Made by a program: the position numbers and the translations under genes. This document shows, one piece after another, positions 61,667-64,000 of a stretch of 64,000 nucleotides of DNA. Origin of the DNA: Novosphingobium sp. GTDB taxonomy: Bacteria > Pseudomonadota > Alphaproteobacteria > Sphingomonadales > Sphingomonadaceae. Position 1 is the stretch's first letter. Each line of letters begins with the position of its first letter. The notes beneath the pieces were generated by a model. That model did not search any database. It was not told the origin of the DNA and saw only the letters and a program-made list of their open reading frames with translations. The stretch lies in NCBI GenBank assembly GCA_017744735.1, contig JAGIAR010000004.1:62001-126000 (forward strand), written 5' to 3'.

Positions 61667-63078
61667 CGCTTCCGAGTCATTGCCACCGCACCGAGCGCCC
61701 CGAGCACCGCCATCGGGATCGCCGCGTAGAACACAGTGCCGGCGGCTCCGCGCGCAGTCGCATCGGTAACGCCGTGGGCGAAGCCGACCATATTGGCGAT
61801 CACCCCGGCCAGCGCCGCGCCGACCGCGCCGCCGACTTGGCGCGTACTCATCAGCGCTGCACTGCCGATCGCCTGGTCTTCCCTGAGCAGCGAGCGCAGC
61901 AGCAGGCGGTTCGACAGGCTGGTCGACATGCCGAAGCCCGCGCCCATCAACGCGCCCGCCGGCAGCACCCATACGAGGGCGAGAGTCGGCACGGCCAGCG
62001 CTTGCGCGATTGCCGCCAGCGCGATCAGCACCGTGCCCCGGCGGATCCATGGGCCTTCCTTGCCCGACGCGACATGCGAGATGCTCATCGCGACCACGGT
62101 CCAGGTCAGCGCGAGCGAGGCGACGATATAGCCGGCCTGCAGCGGCGAATAGGCCTTGAGCTGCTGGAAGATCGGCGGGACATAGATGGTGAAGGGCATC
62201 GATGCGCCGGCGACCGCGAACAGCGAGAGGTAGCCCGCGCCGACCACCGTGCGCGGATCGCCCGCCCGGTGCGGCAGCAGCCGGACCTTCGCCCTTGCAT
62301 CGATCGGAAACACCAGCGTCATCACTGCGAAACCGCCGAAGATCAGCCCGAACGAGCCGAGCTGCGAACCCGCAAGATCGGCCAGCGCGATCATCGAGAT
62401 CCCCGCCGCGACCGCGAGCAGCTGCGGCAGCGGAACCGAGTTGTGCTCGCTCTCCATATGCGCCTTGCGGAACAGGACCGGCGCCAGCACCGCATAGAGC
62501 ACCGCCTGGCCGAGGAAGATCCAGAACACCGCGCGCCAGTTGCCGGCCTCGGCGAACAGCCCGCCGACCATCGGCCCGAGCAATGTCGCGACGCCCCAGG
62601 TCGCCGCGATGATCGCGAACACCCGCGCGATCTGCCGTTCGGGGAAAAGCTGGGCGATCGCGACCATGCCGAAGCCGCTGAACCAGCCGCTGCCGATCCC
62701 CTGCACCAGCCGCCCGCCGAGGAAGGTCCATATCTCGGGTGCCGAGGCGCTCATCAGGCAACCCACCGCGAAGACCACGCCCGAGAAGGCGGCGGCCGGG
62801 CCGAGCCCGAAGATCTCCGCCACCCGCCCCGAACTCGCTCCCGCGACCACCGACCCGATCAGGAAGCCCGCGACCGCCCAGCTGAACGCTGCATAGCCGC
62901 CGAGGTCGGCCGCGACGCTCGGCTGGATCGTCGCGGTGACCAGCGAATCCGCCGCATTCATCCACACGCCGAGCAGGATGATCAGCAGCTTGGGCAGCAG
63001 ATGCGCCGAACCTAGTTCGCGCCAGGCCGCGCGCCGGCCCGCCTCGACCGCCACCGCGTCGATCACCGGCCCTTCCAT
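61663..63078 (-). CDS. Major facilitator superfamily drug-type transporter
   Basis: From ATG 63078 the protein has 471 residues and about 14 membrane helices. MFS motifs include GRVAEIFGLGPAAAFSG (motif A-like), GRLVQGIGSGWFSGFGMVAI and ATWGVATLLGPMVGGLFAE. The layout is that of DHA2-type drug:proton antiporters. The start overlaps the hemH stop in TGATG, so it is in the hemH transcript. The substrate is unknown. Its stop overlaps the convergent GNAT remnant by 4 bp. Confidence 0.9.
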   Translation of the reverse strand: MEGPVIDAVAVEAGRRAAWRELGSAHLLPKLLIILLGVWMNAADSLVTATIQPSVAADLGGYAAFSWAVAGFLIGSVVAGASSGRVAEIFGLGPAAAFSGVVFAVGCLMSASAPEIWTFLGGRLVQGIGSGWFSGFGMVAIAQLFPERQIARVFAIIAATWGVATLLGPMVGGLFAEAGNWRAVFWIFLGQAVLYAVLAPVLFRKAHMESEHNSVPLPQLLAVAAGISMIALADLAGSQLGSFGLIFGGFAVMTLVFPIDARAKVRLLPHRAGDPRTVVGAGYLSLFAVAGASMPFTIYVPPIFQQLKAYSPLQAGYIVASLALTWTVVAMSISHVASGKEGPWIRRGTVLIALAAIAQALAVPTLALVWVLPAGALMGAGFGMSTSLSNRLLLRSLLREDQAIGSAALMSTRQVGGAVGAALAGVIANMVGFAHGVTDATARGAAGTVFYAAIPMAVLGALGAVAMTRKR

Positions 63079-64000
63079 CAGGCCCAGCCCAACAGCTCGC
63101 GCCGCACCAGCGCTTCGAGCATCTCCATGCCCGCCGCGCCTGCGTTGAGGCAGGCGAGCGTCGCATAGTGCTCGCCCCCGGCTTCGAGGAATTGCTCCTT
63201 GCCGCGGATCGCCAGCTCCTCGAGCGTTTCGAGGCAATCGGCCGAGAACCCCGGCGCGGCGACCGCGATGCGGCGGGTGCCGCGCTGGGCCTCCTCCTCG
63301 AGCACCGCGTCGGTCGCCGGCTCGATCCACTTGGCCTTGCCGAAGCGCGACTGGAATGTGACCTCGATCCTGAGATGGCGCGCGCCGAGCGCCCGTTTCA
63401 GCAGCCGTGAGGTCTCGAGGCATTGCGCCTGATAGGGATCGCCCAGCTCGATGCAGCGTTCGGGCAGCCCGTGATAGCTCAGCAGCAGTACTTCGGGCGC
63501 GAAGGGCAGCGCATCGATCTGGCGCCCCAGGTCGTTGGCCAGCGCGCTGATATAGAGCGGATCGTCGTAGTAGGGCGGCAGCGTCCGGAGCGCCGGCTGG
63601 GCGCGCATTTTCGCCAGCGCCTCCGACATCTTGTCCGAGACGCTGGCGTTGGTCGCCGCCGAATATTGCGGGTAGAGCGGAGCGATCAGGATGCGCTCGC
63701 AGCCCGCCGCCTGCAGGGCTTGCAGCTCCTTGCCGAGTGCCGGATTGCCGTAGCGCATGCCCCAGCGCACCAGCGCAGCATCGCCGAGCCTCTGCTGCAG
63801 CATTTGCGCCTGCTCGGCGGTGATCGCGGCGAGCGGAGAGCCCTTGTCGGTCCACACCTGACTATAGGCGTGCGCCGACTTTTTCGGCCGTGTATTCAAC
63901 ACTATACCGCGCAATATCGGTTGCCAGACCAACGCCGGTATTTCGACCACGCGCGGGTCGGAAAGGAATTCCCGCAAATAGCGCTTCACCGCCTGCGGGG
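63078..64000 (-). CDS. hemH: Ferrochelatase, N-terminus beyond the window
   Basis: The frame is open to the right edge and the visible part has about 307 residues, starting PQAVKRYLREFLSDPRVVE. The typical HemH beginning (LLVNLGTPDAP-like, roughly 20-25 residues) is outside. The active-site His is in VLLLSYHGLPERC, with LNTRPKKSAHAYSQVW early and KWIEPATDAVLEE near the end. It inserts ferrous iron into protoporphyrin IX at the inner membrane. The MFS gene is translationally coupled downstream. Confidence 0.96.
   Translation of the reverse strand, partial: PQAVKRYLREFLSDPRVVEIPALVWQPILRGIVLNTRPKKSAHAYSQVWTDKGSPLAAITAEQAQMLQQRLGDAALVRWGMRYGNPALGKELQALQAAGCERILIAPLYPQYSAATNASVSDKMSEALAKMRAQPALRTLPPYYDDPLYISALANDLGRQIDALPFAPEVLLLSYHGLPERCIELGDPYQAQCLETSRLLKRALGARHLRIEVTFQSRFGKAKWIEPATDAVLEEEAQRGTRRIAVAAPGFSADCLETLEELAIRGKEQFLEAGGEHYATLACLNAGAAGMEMLEALVRRELLGWA

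Overview
The window is a high-GC alphaproteobacterial chromosome segment, most likely from a sphingomonad (Sphingomonadaceae or Erythrobacteraceae). This rests on several things seen together: TonB-dependent receptors with plug motifs typical of the group, a LigM-type tetrahydrofolate-dependent O-demethylase very similar to what I remember of the Sphingobium SYK-6 enzyme, DUF2155 and NDUFA12 genes next to each other, an SDHAF4 homologue, and many 4-bp ATGA/GTGA gene overlaps. No gene-free stretch exceeds 300 bases; the longest is about 240 bases (21446-21684). I see no rRNA, CRISPR array, intact IS element or prophage.

Region 1 (1-6884): the end of a MetE-like methyltransferase and an IclR regulator, then a unit built around a membrane-anchored, ToxR-like winged-helix regulator. 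This is divergent from a TonB receptor, followed by DUF3147, a cytochrome c'-like lipoprotein, a HupE/UreJ permease and a membrane-anchored protein. The two promoter regions of the unit share a composite sequence motif (GCGATGTAACGC plus CCGTAAwTAAC), which suggests one small regulon.

Region 2 (6886-14676): a compact mirror-image cluster A-B-B'-A' of two secreted protein families of unknown function. Next comes a one-carbon unit: LigM-like O-demethylase, an alpha/beta hydrolase, MetF and FolD. LigM would move a methyl group from a methoxyaromatic to tetrahydrofolate, and MetF and FolD would oxidise it. A CorA channel ends the region.

Region 3 (14773-25017): a Baeyer-Villiger-type monooxygenase, a CinA-like protein, a lipoprotein and a second TonB receptor behind a palindrome-rich operator region. 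Then follow rplA, rplK, nusG, secE and tRNA-Trp. A 2.2-kb insert (HNH, PspA-like, DUF427, decayed SDR) separates rplK from nusG. An unannotated-looking 49-codon gene lies between secE and tRNA-Trp.

Region 4 (25123-34678): aat, overlapping the convergent DUF2155 gene by 151 bp, then NDUFA12, DUF192, recX, a stand-alone fatty acyl-AMP ligase, MAPEG, DUF389, TelA, XpaC, a polyhydroxyalkanoate-system protein and DUF2721.

Region 5 (34686-56516): a 22-kb surface-polysaccharide locus. It makes GDP-mannose and GDP-L-fucose (PMI, ManC, Gmd, Fcl), and has at least five glycosyltransferases, an acyltransferase, Wzy-like and Wzx-like membrane proteins, a sulfotransferase, an FkbM methyltransferase and an SGNH hydrolase. 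It also holds a TonB-like protein and a GAF-PAS-GGDEF-EAL protein. No initiating sugar transferase or Wza/Wzc export gene is in the window. The gene set suggests a sulfated or otherwise decorated fucose-containing exopolysaccharide.

Region 6 (56628-64000): tRNA-Lys, folK, aguB, an exported methyltransferase-like protein, msrA, rsmB, SDHAF4, a frameshifted GNAT gene, an MFS transporter and the body of hemH running off the right edge.
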